Shown here: positions 18,717 through 27,693 of the stretch, one piece after another
Layout of the letters: the number at the start of each line of letters is the position of its first letter
Position numbering within the stretch: position 1 is the stretch's first letter
Assembly: GCA_902559305.1 (NCBI GenBank)
Contig: CACEHK010000002.1
Coordinates: 1 to 64,000 of the forward strand
Reading direction: 5' to 3'
Length of the DNA: 64,000 nt
DNA from: an uncultured Pelagibacteraceae bacterium
Lineage (GTDB): Bacteria; Pseudomonadota; Alphaproteobacteria; Pelagibacterales; Pelagibacteraceae
The notes under the pieces: model-generated
What the model was told of the DNA's origin: nothing
The model's database searches: none
The model's input: only the letters and a program-made list of their open reading frames with translations
Program-made: the position numbers and the translations under genes

Positions 18717-19635
18717 TAAAAATTTAACATTATTTGATAGAATAAAAGATAGTGATATTTATTTCAGTTTTGTAAAATCACCTACAGCTATAGTTTCAAC
18801 TGTAATATTAATTATAATTTTCTTTTGTTCATTCTTTGTAGAGTTTGTAACTCCTTATAATCCATTTGACCCGTCATCTTTATCTTTAATGGATGCATTT
18901 ACACCACCTTCTTGGACTGAGGAGGGCCTTAGTAAGTTTATTTTAGGAACTGATGGCCAAGGTAGAGATATGTTGGCTACCATTCTTTATGGGTCACGAA
19001 TTTCTTTAATTGTAGGTTTTTCAGCAGTTATATTTGCTTTAGTTCTTGGTGTAGGATTAGGTTTAAGTGCAGGGTACTTTGGTGGGAAATATGAAATGAT
19101 TGTTATGAGATTAACAGATGTTCAATTAACTGTACCCAGTATTTTAATGGCCCTTTTAGTTGATGGAATTGCACGTGGAATTATTTCGAGGGAATTACAT
19201 GATGAAATGGCAATTTATGTTTTAATTTTTGCGATTGGAATTTCCGAATGGCCTCAGTTTGCAAGAGTATCAAGAGCTGCGACCTTGGTTGAAAAAAATA
19301 AAGATTATGTTTCTGCTTCAACAATTATTGGTGTTTCAAATGTGATTATTATGTTTAAACATATTTTGCCAAATATAATGAGACCAGTTTTAGTAATTGG
19401 AACGATAGGACTTGCGCTTGCTATAATAGCTGAGGCTACTCTAAGCTTTTTAGGAGTTGGTGTGCCTCCAACAACACCTTCATTAGGTACATTAATCAGA
19501 CTTGGAAATGATTTTTTATTTTCTGGTGAATGGTGGATTACTTTTTTTCCTGCAATATTTTTAGTTTTATTAGCTTTTTCAATAAATTTATTGGGAGACT
19601 GGATGAGAGATACTCTTAATCCAAAATTAAATTGA
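18709..19635 (+). CDS. ABC transporter permease (DppC type)
   Basis: A 308-residue second permease with the DppC-type periplasmic start (TPYNPFDPSSLSL), the LGTDGQGRDMLATILYGSR signature of the OppC family near residue 75, and the EAA motif VEKNKDYVSASTIIGVSN. It starts at GTG 18709, 8 bp inside the upstream gene, and its TGA overlaps the next ATG. It pairs with the DppB-like subunit to form the channel. Confidence 0.92.
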   Translation: MDNKNLTLFDRIKDSDIYFSFVKSPTAIVSTVILIIIFFCSFFVEFVTPYNPFDPSSLSLMDAFTPPSWTEEGLSKFILGTDGQGRDMLATILYGSRISLIVGFSAVIFALVLGVGLGLSAGYFGGKYEMIVMRLTDVQLTVPSILMALLVDGIARGIISRELHDEMAIYVLIFAIGISEWPQFARVSRAATLVEKNKDYVSASTIIGVSNVIIMFKHILPNIMRPVLVIGTIGLALAIIAEATLSFLGVGVPPTTPSLGTLIRLGNDFLFSGEWWITFFPAIFLVLLAFSINLLGDWMRDTLNPKLN

Positions 19636-21317
19636 TGACATTTTTAAAAATAAAAAACCTTAGTGTAAACTATAAAATGCGCAGAGAAACAGTTTATGCA
19701 GCAAAAAAAGTAAATATAAATGTTGAAAAAGGTGAAATACTTGGCCTAGTAGGAGAATCTGGCTCTGGAAAAAGCACAGTTGGTAATGCAATAATTAACC
19801 TTATAGATGAGCCTGGTAAAGTATCTAATGGATCAATAATACTAGATGGAATAGATATTTATGCAAATCCTGAAAATATTCTTAAACTTAGAGGAAAAAA
19901 AATAGGTCTTATTTTCCAAGACCCTCAAACGTCTTTAAATCCTATTCTTACAATAGGAGAACAGTTAATTGAAACAATCCAAACTCACTTAAAATTAAAT
20001 ATAGTTGAAGCTAAAAATAAAGCTATTAACTTACTAAAAGAAGTAGGAATTAAAGATCCAGAAACTAGATTTGATAATTATCCTCACCAATTTTCAGGAG
20101 GAATGAGACAAAGAGTTGTTATTTCTCTTGCTCTTTGTTGTGAACCAGAGCTACTTATAGCGGATGAACCAACAACTGCACTTGATGTTTCAATACAATC
20201 TCAAATTTTAGATTTAATTAAAAAATTAACCAAAGAAAGAAATTTAGCAGTTATATTAATTACTCATGACATGGGTGTTATTTCTGAAACAACAAACAGA
20301 GTGGCAGTAATGAAAAGTGGAGATTTGGTTGAAATTGGACCAACTAAAGAAATACTTACTAAACCAAAAGAGATTTATACAAAAGCTCTTGTTAGTTCAG
20401 TTCCTCCTACAAATAAAAAAATAAATAGATTTAAAATTATTGAAAAGGAAAATAAAATACAAGGTGAAACAAATATTAAAATTTTAAATAGATGGACTAA
20501 AAAAGAAATTATTGACCAAGATTTAGTTAAGGTTAAAAATTTAAGCAAAACTTTTGATGATAATTTTTTTACAGAAAGTACTAAAAATTCTGTCATGGCA
20601 GTAAATGACGTGTCTTTTAATATTAAAGAAGGAGAGTCATTTGGTTTAGTTGGAGAAAGTGGCAGTGGCAAATCAACAATAGCAAAAATGATTGTGAGTT
20701 TATATAGTCCAAGTGCTGGAGATATTGATTTTGACAATGTTTGTGTAACAAAAATCAAAAGCAATAAAGACATGATGAAATTTAGAAAACAAATTCAAAT
20801 GATATTTCAAGATCCTTATTCATCGTTAAATGGAAGATTAAAAGTTAAAGATATAGTTTCAGAGCCTATAAAACTTCATAATCCTTCAATTAGTTCAAAA
20901 GATATAGATAGTTATATTTATGATTTATTAGAATCTGTTGAACTAACTCAACAATCAGCCGAACGCTATCCTCATGAATTTTCTGGAGGTCAAAGGCAAA
21001 GAATATCAATTGCTAGAGCTCTTGCAACTCAACCAAGACTTCTTGTATGTGATGAACCAACTTCAGCTTTAGATGTAAGTATACAAGCTCAAATACTAAA
21101 TTTATTAAAAGATTTACAAGAACAATTAAATTTAACAATATTATTCATAAGTCACGACTTACCAGTGGTGAGACAAATGTGTGATCGAATAGGAGTATTA
21201 AAAAATGGAAAACTTTGTGAAATTTCAAAAACGGAAGAATTGTTTAATAATCCATCTCATGATTACACAAAAGAGTTACTTACATTAATGCCAAAAATAG
21301 AGTCAATTTATAACTAA
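19635..21317 (+). CDS. Fused double ATP-binding subunit of a dipeptide-type ABC transporter (DppD-DppF)
   Basis: A 560-residue protein carrying two complete ABC ATPase domains that are usually separate DppD and DppF proteins. Each half has a Walker A motif (GLVGESGSGKSTVGN near residue 38 and GLVGESGSGKSTIAK near 340), a signature (FSGGMRQRVV, FSGGQRQRIS), a Walker B (LLIADEPTT, LLVCDEPTS) and a switch His (ITHDMG, ISHDLP). The chosen ATG is at 19635, overlapping the permease stop as TGATG; a TTG directly before it is less likely. The linker (about 265-300) is Lys/Asn rich. Confidence 0.93.
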   Translation: MTFLKIKNLSVNYKMRRETVYAAKKVNINVEKGEILGLVGESGSGKSTVGNAIINLIDEPGKVSNGSIILDGIDIYANPENILKLRGKKIGLIFQDPQTSLNPILTIGEQLIETIQTHLKLNIVEAKNKAINLLKEVGIKDPETRFDNYPHQFSGGMRQRVVISLALCCEPELLIADEPTTALDVSIQSQILDLIKKLTKERNLAVILITHDMGVISETTNRVAVMKSGDLVEIGPTKEILTKPKEIYTKALVSSVPPTNKKINRFKIIEKENKIQGETNIKILNRWTKKEIIDQDLVKVKNLSKTFDDNFFTESTKNSVMAVNDVSFNIKEGESFGLVGESGSGKSTIAKMIVSLYSPSAGDIDFDNVCVTKIKSNKDMMKFRKQIQMIFQDPYSSLNGRLKVKDIVSEPIKLHNPSISSKDIDSYIYDLLESVELTQQSAERYPHEFSGGQRQRISIARALATQPRLLVCDEPTSALDVSIQAQILNLLKDLQEQLNLTILFISHDLPVVRQMCDRIGVLKNGKLCEISKTEELFNNPSHDYTKELLTLMPKIESIYN

Positions 21318-21326
21318 GGAGGAAAA

Positions 21327-21719
21327 ATGCCAATGTTTAAACCAATCTCAGAAAATGAAGCTACAGGAAAAGTTAAAGAAATTTTTGATGAGATAAAAAA
21401 TGTAAGAAAAATTTCAGAAGTTCCAAATTTTTGGAAATATCTTGCAAATAATCCAGAAACTTTAGAAAGAACTTGGAATACAACATCACAAGTTATGAAA
21501 GCTGGTGAGCTAGATCCTGTAACAAAGGAATTAATTTATGTTGCGGTTTCTATGACAAATAGTTGTGAGTATTGTACTAAATCTCACACATTTGCTGCAA
21601 AGAAAAAAGGAGCAACAGATAACATGATCAAAGAAATGATTGATGTTATGGGTATAGCTAACCAAAATAATAAATTGGTTGAAGCTTATCAAGTTGTAGT
21701 TGATGATATTTATAAATAA
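21327..21719 (+). CDS. Carboxymuconolactone decarboxylase/AhpD-like protein
   Basis: A 130-residue all-helical CMD-family protein. The AhpD-type redox motif CEYCTKSH (CxxC followed by His) lies near residues 73-80 in MTNSCEYCTKSHTFAAKK, which suggests peroxidase or disulfide-exchange activity rather than true decarboxylation. An AAGGAGGAAAA ribosome site precedes it. It sits 9 bp after the fused ATPase and probably belongs to the same transcript. Its link to peptide uptake is unclear. Confidence 0.82.
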   Translation: MPMFKPISENEATGKVKEIFDEIKNVRKISEVPNFWKYLANNPETLERTWNTTSQVMKAGELDPVTKELIYVAVSMTNSCEYCTKSHTFAAKKKGATDNMIKEMIDVMGIANQNNKLVEAYQVVVDDIYK

Positions 21720-21723
21720 TTTT

Positions 21724-22497
21724 TTAATATTTAAACTTTTTTAAATTTATCACTTTGTTTTTAATTAAAAAATATAAAATAGTATTAAAAAAAAATTTTA
21801 ATGCATATTTTATATGTAATTGAGATCTTTCATCGCCATATTTTGTTTTAATTGGTATTTCTTTGATTATTTTTTTTTCTAACATATTTTTGAATCTAAA
21901 ATCTTGATCAAAATTAAAAGAATCTGTTAATAAATTAAATTTTTTGTTTTTTAATGATCTTAGGTTGTATGCCCAAAGTCCAGTATGAGTATCTGTAAAA
22001 TTTACATTCAACAAAAAATTAAAAATTTTTGTTAACACAATATTTCCCATCAGTTTGTAAATTGGCATACCTCCTTTGGTAACTTTTCTGATTCCACTTA
22101 ACATTCTTGAACCTGTTGCAGCCCCAACATTTTGGTCTTTTTTTAAGATTTTTAATAAACTAGGGATATACTTGGGATCATATTGACCATCACCATGAAT
22201 CATTACAGCATAGTCAAATTTCTTGCTAATTGAAAAATTAATACATTTTTTTATATGTGCCCCATAGCCAATATTTTTTTTATTTTCATTTAAATAAATA
22301 TTTTTATATTTTTTGCTTAAAGATTTTGCATATTTCATAGAATCATCTTTTGAAGCATCATCACTTATTAAAATATGAATAGAATTTTTTTTGAGTTTTT
22401 TAAAAGGTATTCTTTTAAAAACATTTTTTATTCGATGTGATGCTTTGTATGAAATTATAAATATTAAGATTTTTTTTTTTCTTTTACCAAGGCTCAT
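21724..22497 (-). CDS. Family 2 glycosyltransferase, polyprenyl-phosphate type
   Basis: A 257-residue GT-A fold glycosyltransferase resembling dolichol/polyprenyl-phosphate sugar synthases. It has the ISDDASKDDS nucleotide-binding Asp pair near residue 50, MIHGDGQYDP (the DxD-type motif) near 100, and a TGSRMLSG...GMPIYKLMGN stretch typical of the family. It lacks the usual two C-terminal transmembrane helices, with only a short hydrophobic tail. The start lies 14 bp inside the end of the YfhO-like gene, so the pair are coupled. It may supply a lipid-linked sugar to that membrane protein. Confidence 0.85.
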   Translation of the reverse strand: MSLGKRKKKILIFIISYKASHRIKNVFKRIPFKKLKKNSIHILISDDASKDDSMKYAKSLSKKYKNIYLNENKKNIGYGAHIKKCINFSISKKFDYAVMIHGDGQYDPKYIPSLLKILKKDQNVGAATGSRMLSGIRKVTKGGMPIYKLMGNIVLTKIFNFLLNVNFTDTHTGLWAYNLRSLKNKKFNLLTDSFNFDQDFRFKNMLEKKIIKEIPIKTKYGDERSQLHIKYALKFFFNTILYFLIKNKVINLKKFKY

Positions 22498-24577
22498 ATT
22501 TAAATTTTATTTTATTACTACCAATATCAGTTTTAACAGATTTGTATGCATTAAATACTTTAAGTATTTTTCTTTCTTCGTCATTTACATAAACTTTCCA
22601 ACCTGGGCTCCAATTATCCATAAAAATTAAATATCCAACTATATCTGCATCTAAATTAATTAATAATTCATCACCATTATAATTTTTTGTATCTATTTTT
22701 ATATTAATGTTATTATAATGATTCATATTAATTGCATCATCTACAAACTCTTCAAATGTTAAATAATTTATTTTTTTTGAAAAAAAAACTTTATTCTTAT
22801 TTTCATCCAAACCCCAAATAAAATTTATTTTTTTTCTTGTATCTAAACTGATTTCATCTCTAAATTCTCCTTTTCGATTAAAATAAACATCAAAAAGTTT
22901 TGTATGAGAATCTATTCCAAACTGATCAAAATAATTTATATTAAACTTTGTTAAGTTTCTAAAATAAGTATTTCCTTTTACAACCGTAACAACTCTACTA
23001 GATTCAAAAGAATTTCTTAGATTTTTCATTGGGTTTTTGTTCAAACTATTATAATTATTCTCATCATAATATTTATTTGGGATTGCCCATTGTAAGTTAG
23101 AAAGTATAAATAATTCACCTACTATCAAAATAATTACAAATGCTGGAAAAAATTTTTCTAGGTAATATTTTTTTGTATAAATTAGCATTAAAGCTGAAAG
23201 AACTATAAAAAATGAGTAGATATAATTATCATAAGATTTAAACAAAAATGATAAGATTTTTATGTCCTCAGAAGCCCGCTCTAATCTTCTTAATTGCCAG
23301 TGATCCCAATAACTGTTTTGAATTTTTGAATATTCAATAAAATAAATCTGCAAAATTACTATTGCAGTTACTGTTAATAATATAGTTAAGTAAAAATTTA
23401 CTTTGTACTTTTTTTCTAAAATTGTTTTTAGAGAAAAGCATAATAAAACTGATATTAATGGAATTAATAAAATATTAATTCTGGCAAATGATCTAAAATT
23501 TTTTATTAAATCAACTTCTTCCCAAAAAATTTTAAATAAAAAAGAGCTTTCAGCAGCAGCAAATTGATAATTAAAAATGAAAAATAATAAAAACAAAATA
23601 GTAAAATATTTTTCTATTTTATTTTTGTTTTTACTAAATAAAAAATTAATAAGATAAAATAACAGTAATAAGGTTACAATAGACCCAAAATAATAATATC
23701 CTTCAGCAATAGAAATAGGTGGAAATATCCAGGAACCTAATTGATCTATTAAACTTGAACTTAATATGTAAGAAAAGTTAATGTCCTGAAGATTTCTATC
23801 ACGAGTAATTTCCATTACTTCACTAATTCCCAAAAACCATGGCGATACTATTAATAAAGCAACTAAAGGAGGAATGGCATTATTTAAAAAAAACTTTATG
23901 TAATTTTGTTCACAGTTTCCCTCGCAAATTAATACTTTAACATTATTAAATGAAATAAATAAAAAATAAAAAGAAAATAATATTAAGCCATATAAAATAT
24001 AATAAGGATAACCAGCTAGAAGGATTAGCAATGTTGAAAAAAAGATTATCAAAGATGATTTGATTTTTTTATTATTTTCTATTGATAATGTCATTCCATA
24101 AAGTATCCATGGAAACCAACAAAAAGTATGAATAGCATTAGGAAACCTAAGAATTTCATTTATTTTAAGTCCTAGGCATGTAATTAGAGTTGCTATTAAG
24201 CAATATTTAATATCAATATTTAGTTTTCTTAACCAGATATATTGTCCAACATTATAAATAGAGACTCCGAATATAGTATAAAGTAAATACGTATGTTTAC
24301 TTAAATCACCTATTATTAAACCAATTAAATATAACAACCAACTTAAAGGATAAAAGTATTGCGCAAATGGATTAAAAATTAATGAATAGCCCAAACTTTC
24401 ACTTGGCGACCAAAGTGGCAAATGTCCAACTTTAACAAATTCGAAAATGTATTTTTTATATGAAAAATATAATAATTCAAAATCATTTCCCATTTCAATA
24501 AATTGAAAAGTGTGTGGAAATAAATAAATGTAGGGAGCAATTATTAAAATAATTAAATTTATTCTATTATTAGGCAT
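22484..24577 (-). CDS. YfhO-like multi-pass membrane protein
   Basis: A 697-residue protein with about a dozen hydrophobic helices followed by an extracytoplasmic C-terminal domain. The N-terminal GNDFELLYFSYKKYIFEF...LPLWSPSESLGYS loop and the C-terminal DNWSPGWKVYVNDEE motif are hallmarks of YfhO proteins, GT-C-like enzymes linked in Firmicutes to glycosylation of lipoteichoic acid. YfhO proteins usually exceed 800 residues and end with a final helix; this one stops at the KFKYEPW position, so that helix is missing. It is coupled to the GT2 gene downstream. Confidence 0.75.
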   Translation of the reverse strand: MPNNRINLIILIIAPYIYLFPHTFQFIEMGNDFELLYFSYKKYIFEFVKVGHLPLWSPSESLGYSLIFNPFAQYFYPLSWLLYLIGLIIGDLSKHTYLLYTIFGVSIYNVGQYIWLRKLNIDIKYCLIATLITCLGLKINEILRFPNAIHTFCWFPWILYGMTLSIENNKKIKSSLIIFFSTLLILLAGYPYYILYGLILFSFYFLFISFNNVKVLICEGNCEQNYIKFFLNNAIPPLVALLIVSPWFLGISEVMEITRDRNLQDINFSYILSSSLIDQLGSWIFPPISIAEGYYYFGSIVTLLLLFYLINFLFSKNKNKIEKYFTILFLLFFIFNYQFAAAESSFLFKIFWEEVDLIKNFRSFARINILLIPLISVLLCFSLKTILEKKYKVNFYLTILLTVTAIVILQIYFIEYSKIQNSYWDHWQLRRLERASEDIKILSFLFKSYDNYIYSFFIVLSALMLIYTKKYYLEKFFPAFVIILIVGELFILSNLQWAIPNKYYDENNYNSLNKNPMKNLRNSFESSRVVTVVKGNTYFRNLTKFNINYFDQFGIDSHTKLFDVYFNRKGEFRDEISLDTRKKINFIWGLDENKNKVFFSKKINYLTFEEFVDDAINMNHYNNINIKIDTKNYNGDELLINLDADIVGYLIFMDNWSPGWKVYVNDEERKILKVFNAYKSVKTDIGSNKIKFKYEPW

Positions 24578-24605
24578 CTGGTTTTTAGAATTTATATTTA
24601 ACAGC

Positions 24606-24941
24606 TTAATTATTAGTATTCATTAAATTTACTATCGAAACTCCAATAATTATTAAAATTAAGCCTATAATTGTATAAAAATTTGGAATTTGATTAAATT
24701 TTATAGCACCTACAATAGACGTCGCAATAATACACAAACCCGCAAAAGATGCATAAGTAATTCCAACTGGGATCTGCTTCATTACTAAAGACAATGCATA
24801 CATACATCCAACTATAGTTACTGCTGTTAGAATGCTTGGAACTAATAAAGTAAAGCCTTGAGCACTTTTAGCAAAACCATTTGATGCAGTACCTAAAATG
24901 ACTGCAAAAATTAAAGTAATATAAGCTGAAATATTGCTCAC
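24606..24941 (-). CDS. Small multidrug resistance (SMR)-like protein lacking the membrane Glu
   Basis: A 111-residue, four-helix protein matching the EmrE/SugE family (SAQGFTLLVPS, IPVGITYASFAG, IIGLILIIIGVSIVNL). Helix 1 reads LIFAVILGTASNGFAKS, where the usual essential glutamate before the Ile-Gly-Thr element is a valine, and about three residues are inserted. Helix 3 also has Phe where EmrE has Trp63. A proton/drug antiport mechanism is therefore doubtful. SMR relatives without this Glu include ArnE/ArnF-type undecaprenyl-sugar flippases, which suits the adjacent glycosyltransferase and YfhO-like genes. Confidence 0.75.
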   Translation of the reverse strand: MSNISAYITLIFAVILGTASNGFAKSAQGFTLLVPSILTAVTIVGCMYALSLVMKQIPVGITYASFAGLCIIATSIVGAIKFNQIPNFYTIIGLILIIIGVSIVNLMNTNN

Positions 24942-24956
24942 AAATAAACAATATTA

Positions 24957-25178
24957 TTATTTGGTAATTTTATCTACAAATTTTTTTGTCGGTGGCCCAA
25001 CAACCAAAGAAGTAATTATTGCTATTGGCAAGCTTACCATCCAAGCTTTAAAAAATCTCTGCGTATATGCGCTATCCATGCCCGTATTAATATAAGTAAT
25101 AATTAATGTCATAAATAAACTCATGCCAAATCCCATAATTAAAATAAAAATTAAATTTGAGTATTTTTTTTTGAACAT
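24957..25178 (-). CDS. DUF2798 family small membrane protein
   Basis: A 73-residue protein with two hydrophobic helices (LIFILIMGFGMSLFMTLIITY and FKAWMVSLPIAIITSLVVG) separated by a short polar loop and ending in the basic GPPTKKFVDKITK. This matches DUF2798, a family of unknown function. It shares one base with the upstream isomerase gene and lies 15 bp before the SMR-like gene in the same leftward run. Confidence 0.8.
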   Translation of the reverse strand: MFKKKYSNLIFILIMGFGMSLFMTLIITYINTGMDSAYTQRFFKAWMVSLPIAIITSLVVGPPTKKFVDKITK

Positions 25179-25768
25179 TATTTTTTGGACCAGCTTATAG
25201 CATCTTCCATTCTATCATCACCCCAAAAGATTTCATTGCTTACTATAAACGAAGGACTTCCAAAAACTTTATTTTTACGAGCATTATCTGTATTTGATAA
25301 ATATTCTTTTTCAATTTCCTTAGAATTTGCTTTTGAAATAATTTTATCTTTATCTAACTTAAGTTCTGAACAAATTTCAGAAATATTAGGTTCTGTTGCA
25401 GGCTCTTTTCCATCTTGAAACCATCTTTTATAAGTCGTTCTTACATAATCAACACCCCAACCTTCAATTAACCCAAGTATTGCTAATTTGTTTGCTAAAT
25501 CAAATTCACTTAAAGGGTAGGGAACTGGGGTTTTAGCAAAAAAACCATAGCCTTCTGCACGTCTTTCAATATCTCTCCACATGTAATCAACTTTATTTTT
25601 TTTATCTTTTGGAAATGGAATATTATTCATTTCCTTCATAATTGCTCTTACACTAAATGGTTTCCAATTAAATTTTACAGAATGTTTTTTTTCAACATCT
25701 AAAATCCTAGTAACACTTAAATATGTGTATGTACTTCCAATTGAAAAATAAAAATCTATATTATTCAT
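25178..25768 (-). CDS. 2-hydroxychromene-2-carboxylate isomerase-like DsbA-family protein
   Basis: A 196-residue thioredoxin-fold protein of the HCCA isomerase/kappa-GST type. The N-terminal DFYFSIGSTYTYLSVTRI carries the catalytic Ser typical of the family in place of a CxxC, and the C-terminal VFGSPSFIVSNEIFWGDDRM contains the cis-Pro loop and the conserved FWGxDR motif. The glutathione-dependent isomerisation known for NahD is unlikely to be its physiological task in a marine oligotroph. It overlaps the TPR gene upstream by 4 bp. Confidence 0.85.
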   Translation of the reverse strand: MNNIDFYFSIGSTYTYLSVTRILDVEKKHSVKFNWKPFSVRAIMKEMNNIPFPKDKKNKVDYMWRDIERRAEGYGFFAKTPVPYPLSEFDLANKLAILGLIEGWGVDYVRTTYKRWFQDGKEPATEPNISEICSELKLDKDKIISKANSKEIEKEYLSNTDNARKNKVFGSPSFIVSNEIFWGDDRMEDAISWSKK

Positions 25769-26316
25769 ATACTTTCTTTCTTTATAAGTTCTTTAAGTTT
25801 TAGTATCATTAGTTCAGTTGATTGCATAGAAGGATAAATCTTTTCAACTTCTTTATAACTATTAATTGCATTTTTGTAATTATTCAAAGCTGTTTGTACA
25901 AGCCCTTGACCCGCTAAAGCTCCAAAATGTCTTTTTTCTAAACTTAATACCATATCAATATCATTTTGAGATAAATCATAGTTTCCCATCAAATATAATA
26001 CAGTTGCTCTTTTATTCCAAGCTTCTGCCCAGTTAGGATCCAGCTCAATTACTTTTGAAAATACATTATGTGCACTAGTTAATTGGTTTTGTGACATATA
26101 ATAAGAACCTTTTTTTAATAGATCTGTTAATGTAGGTTCTGATGGGTGAGTAGTCCAAAGTTTCCAAATTTTACTTTCAATTTCTTTTGCGGACAAATTG
26201 TTGTATGTATTTTTTAGTTGATTAAAAAGCTTATTTAACTCTTCTTCTCTATTTTCAGCTGCATAAATATTATTTGAAAATAATAAAAATATAAAAATAT
26301 AAAATATTTTTTTCAT
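25765..26316 (-). CDS. Periplasmic TPR protein
   Basis: A 183-residue protein with an N-terminal signal peptide (MKKIFYIFIFLLFSNNIYAAENR, cleavage near residue 20) and two or three tetratricopeptide repeats, clearest in ELDPNWAEAWNKRATVLYLM (about residues 92-111). TPR repeats mediate protein-protein contacts, and this one probably acts in the periplasm. It overlaps both neighbours by 4 bp (ATGA-type junctions), so it is embedded in the leftward operon. The partner is unknown. Confidence 0.8.
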   Translation of the reverse strand: MKKIFYIFIFLLFSNNIYAAENREEELNKLFNQLKNTYNNLSAKEIESKIWKLWTTHPSEPTLTDLLKKGSYYMSQNQLTSAHNVFSKVIELDPNWAEAWNKRATVLYLMGNYDLSQNDIDMVLSLEKRHFGALAGQGLVQTALNNYKNAINSYKEVEKIYPSMQSTELMILKLKELIKKESI

Positions 26317-26699
26317 TTACTTAGAACAAATCTGGCAGCTATTTTATTGCCATCAGGATCACGGACGTAAGCATAATAGTTTCCGTCCGATCTTTCTCCT
26401 GGCGCTCCTTCGTCAATAGCTCCAATTTCTAGTGCTGTTTTATGAAATTTATTTACAGCTTCTTTTGATTCAGCTGATAATGCAATCATCGTTCCATTAC
26501 CAACTGAGGCATTTTTTTTATCATGAGGTTTAGTAATATAAAATTTAACCGCAAGATCACCATCTGAATGGCCGTACCCAATATATCTTTCAGTAATGGT
26601 TACTTTTTTTAATCCAAGATGAACCAAAATAGCATCATAAAACTTTTTTGATTTCCCAAGATCATTTGTGCCAACCATTACAAAACCAACTATATTCAT
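26313..26699 (-). CDS. VOC/glyoxalase family protein
   Basis: A 128-residue vicinal-oxygen-chelate protein with the paired beta-alpha-beta units typical of glyoxalase I folds: GFVMVGTNDLGKSKKFYDAIL at the N-terminus and YAYVRDPDGNKIAARFV at the C-terminus, the latter a conserved DPDGN turn. Metal ligands are not obvious, as in many VOC members of unknown function. It begins directly after the NTF2-like gene stop and overlaps the TPR gene. Confidence 0.83.
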   Translation of the reverse strand: MNIVGFVMVGTNDLGKSKKFYDAILVHLGLKKVTITERYIGYGHSDGDLAVKFYITKPHDKKNASVGNGTMIALSAESKEAVNKFHKTALEIGAIDEGAPGERSDGNYYAYVRDPDGNKIAARFVLSK

Positions 26700-27020
26700 T
26701 TATTTAGATATAGGTGTTGCACCAGTTTCTAAACTTGTAATTTTACCATCTTTGTATTTATATACTGCCATAACTGCTTCGACATTTCCATCATCAAATG
26801 TTACGAATGCATGGTGAATACCAACTTCATCGTTTTCATAAACCACTCTTATTTTATCTTGTTTAATATCACCACTCATTGCCCATTTGATCACATCAGC
26901 TTTGCTTAAAGTATTACCTGATTTATGCATTAAAAATTTAAAATCATCATGCAAAAGTTCATTCATAGCTGCTTCATCTTTATTTTTCATTGCAGCGCTG
27001 TATTTTTCTAATATAGACAT
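26700..27020 (-). CDS. SnoaL/NTF2-like protein
   Basis: A 106-residue cone-shaped alpha+beta protein of the SnoaL-like/NTF2-like type. Two N-terminal helices (YSAAMKNKDEAAMNELLHDDFKFLMH) lead into strands of the form HAFVTFDDGNVEAVMAVYKYKDGKITSLE. Members include isomerases and many uncharacterised stress proteins, and no catalytic pair is apparent. It stands 2 bp downstream of the DUF1330 gene in a compact leftward operon of small alpha/beta proteins. Confidence 0.78.
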   Translation of the reverse strand: MSILEKYSAAMKNKDEAAMNELLHDDFKFLMHKSGNTLSKADVIKWAMSGDIKQDKIRVVYENDEVGIHHAFVTFDDGNVEAVMAVYKYKDGKITSLETGATPISK

Positions 27021-27022
27021 AT

Positions 27023-27313
27023 TTATACTCCTTTTATTATTATGTTACTTCCTTCGGAATTATCCAAACGAATTTTTTTAACTGATTTATACTCCTCAGA
27101 ATTATACCATTCCATTGCTTTTTCATAACTAGGAAATTTTATAATTACTACTCTAGAGAATTTATTCTCACCCTCAACACACTGATTTTCTCCATTTCGA
27201 ACAATGTATTCTCCACCGAAATTTTGAACAATTGGTGTTACTTTACTAACATATTCTTTATAATTTTCAGGTTTTTTGACATTACACTGTAATATTACAT
27301 AACCTGAAGGCAT
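27023..27313 (-). CDS. DUF1330 family protein
   Basis: A 96-residue dimeric alpha/beta-barrel protein matching DUF1330: YVILQCNVKKPENYKEYVSK at the start, FGGEYIVRNGE, and RVVIIKFPSYEKAMEWYNSEEYKSV in the C-terminal half. The function of the family is not known. It is one of several ferredoxin-like small barrels in this run and sits 2 bp after the secreted protein gene. Confidence 0.82.
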   Translation of the reverse strand: MPSGYVILQCNVKKPENYKEYVSKVTPIVQNFGGEYIVRNGENQCVEGENKFSRVVIIKFPSYEKAMEWYNSEEYKSVKKIRLDNSEGSNIIIKGV

Positions 27314-27315
27314 TA

Positions 27316-27693
27316 TTAATAAAGTGTTTGTATAACTTTTTTTACTTTTTCCTCGCCATCGGGCACAATTTTATTCACAAATGCATGACATGAATCTGTC
27401 TTTGCTTTATCATACTTAGATCCATAATATTTATCCACCCCTTTGTTCACTCCATCATCCCACTCTTTTTCTTTAATACCTATTTCTAAAGCATAAGTTT
27501 TTAAAACTTTAACCGATGCCATAGATTTTTCTTTCATACTGTATTCAAATTCTTCTCCACTAGGTAGAAAATAATTTGCCATATAAATACCACTACAGTC
27601 ATAAGCTTTTTTTTTGTCAGCATCTGACATGCCAGCTAATGCAATGTTTGATAAAAATAAACTTGATAAAATAATAAATAATAATTTTTTCAT
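27316..27693 (-). CDS. Small secreted protein of unknown function
   Basis: A 125-residue protein with a clear Sec signal peptide (MKKLLFIILSSLFLSNIALAGM, cleavage after about residue 20). The mature part is Lys/Asp-rich and helical, with two cysteines (YDCSGIY and DSCHAFV) that could form a disulfide. No family is recognised. It overlaps the upstream gene by one base, so it is made with the surrounding small-protein operon. Confidence 0.65.
   Translation of the reverse strand: MKKLLFIILSSLFLSNIALAGMSDADKKKAYDCSGIYMANYFLPSGEEFEYSMKEKSMASVKVLKTYALEIGIKEKEWDDGVNKGVDKYYGSKYDKAKTDSCHAFVNKIVPDGEEKVKKVIQTLY

Noticed and set aside
24606..24941. Functional drug-efflux SMR pump
   Set aside because: The essential membrane glutamate of helix 1 is missing, so a resistance function is not supported.
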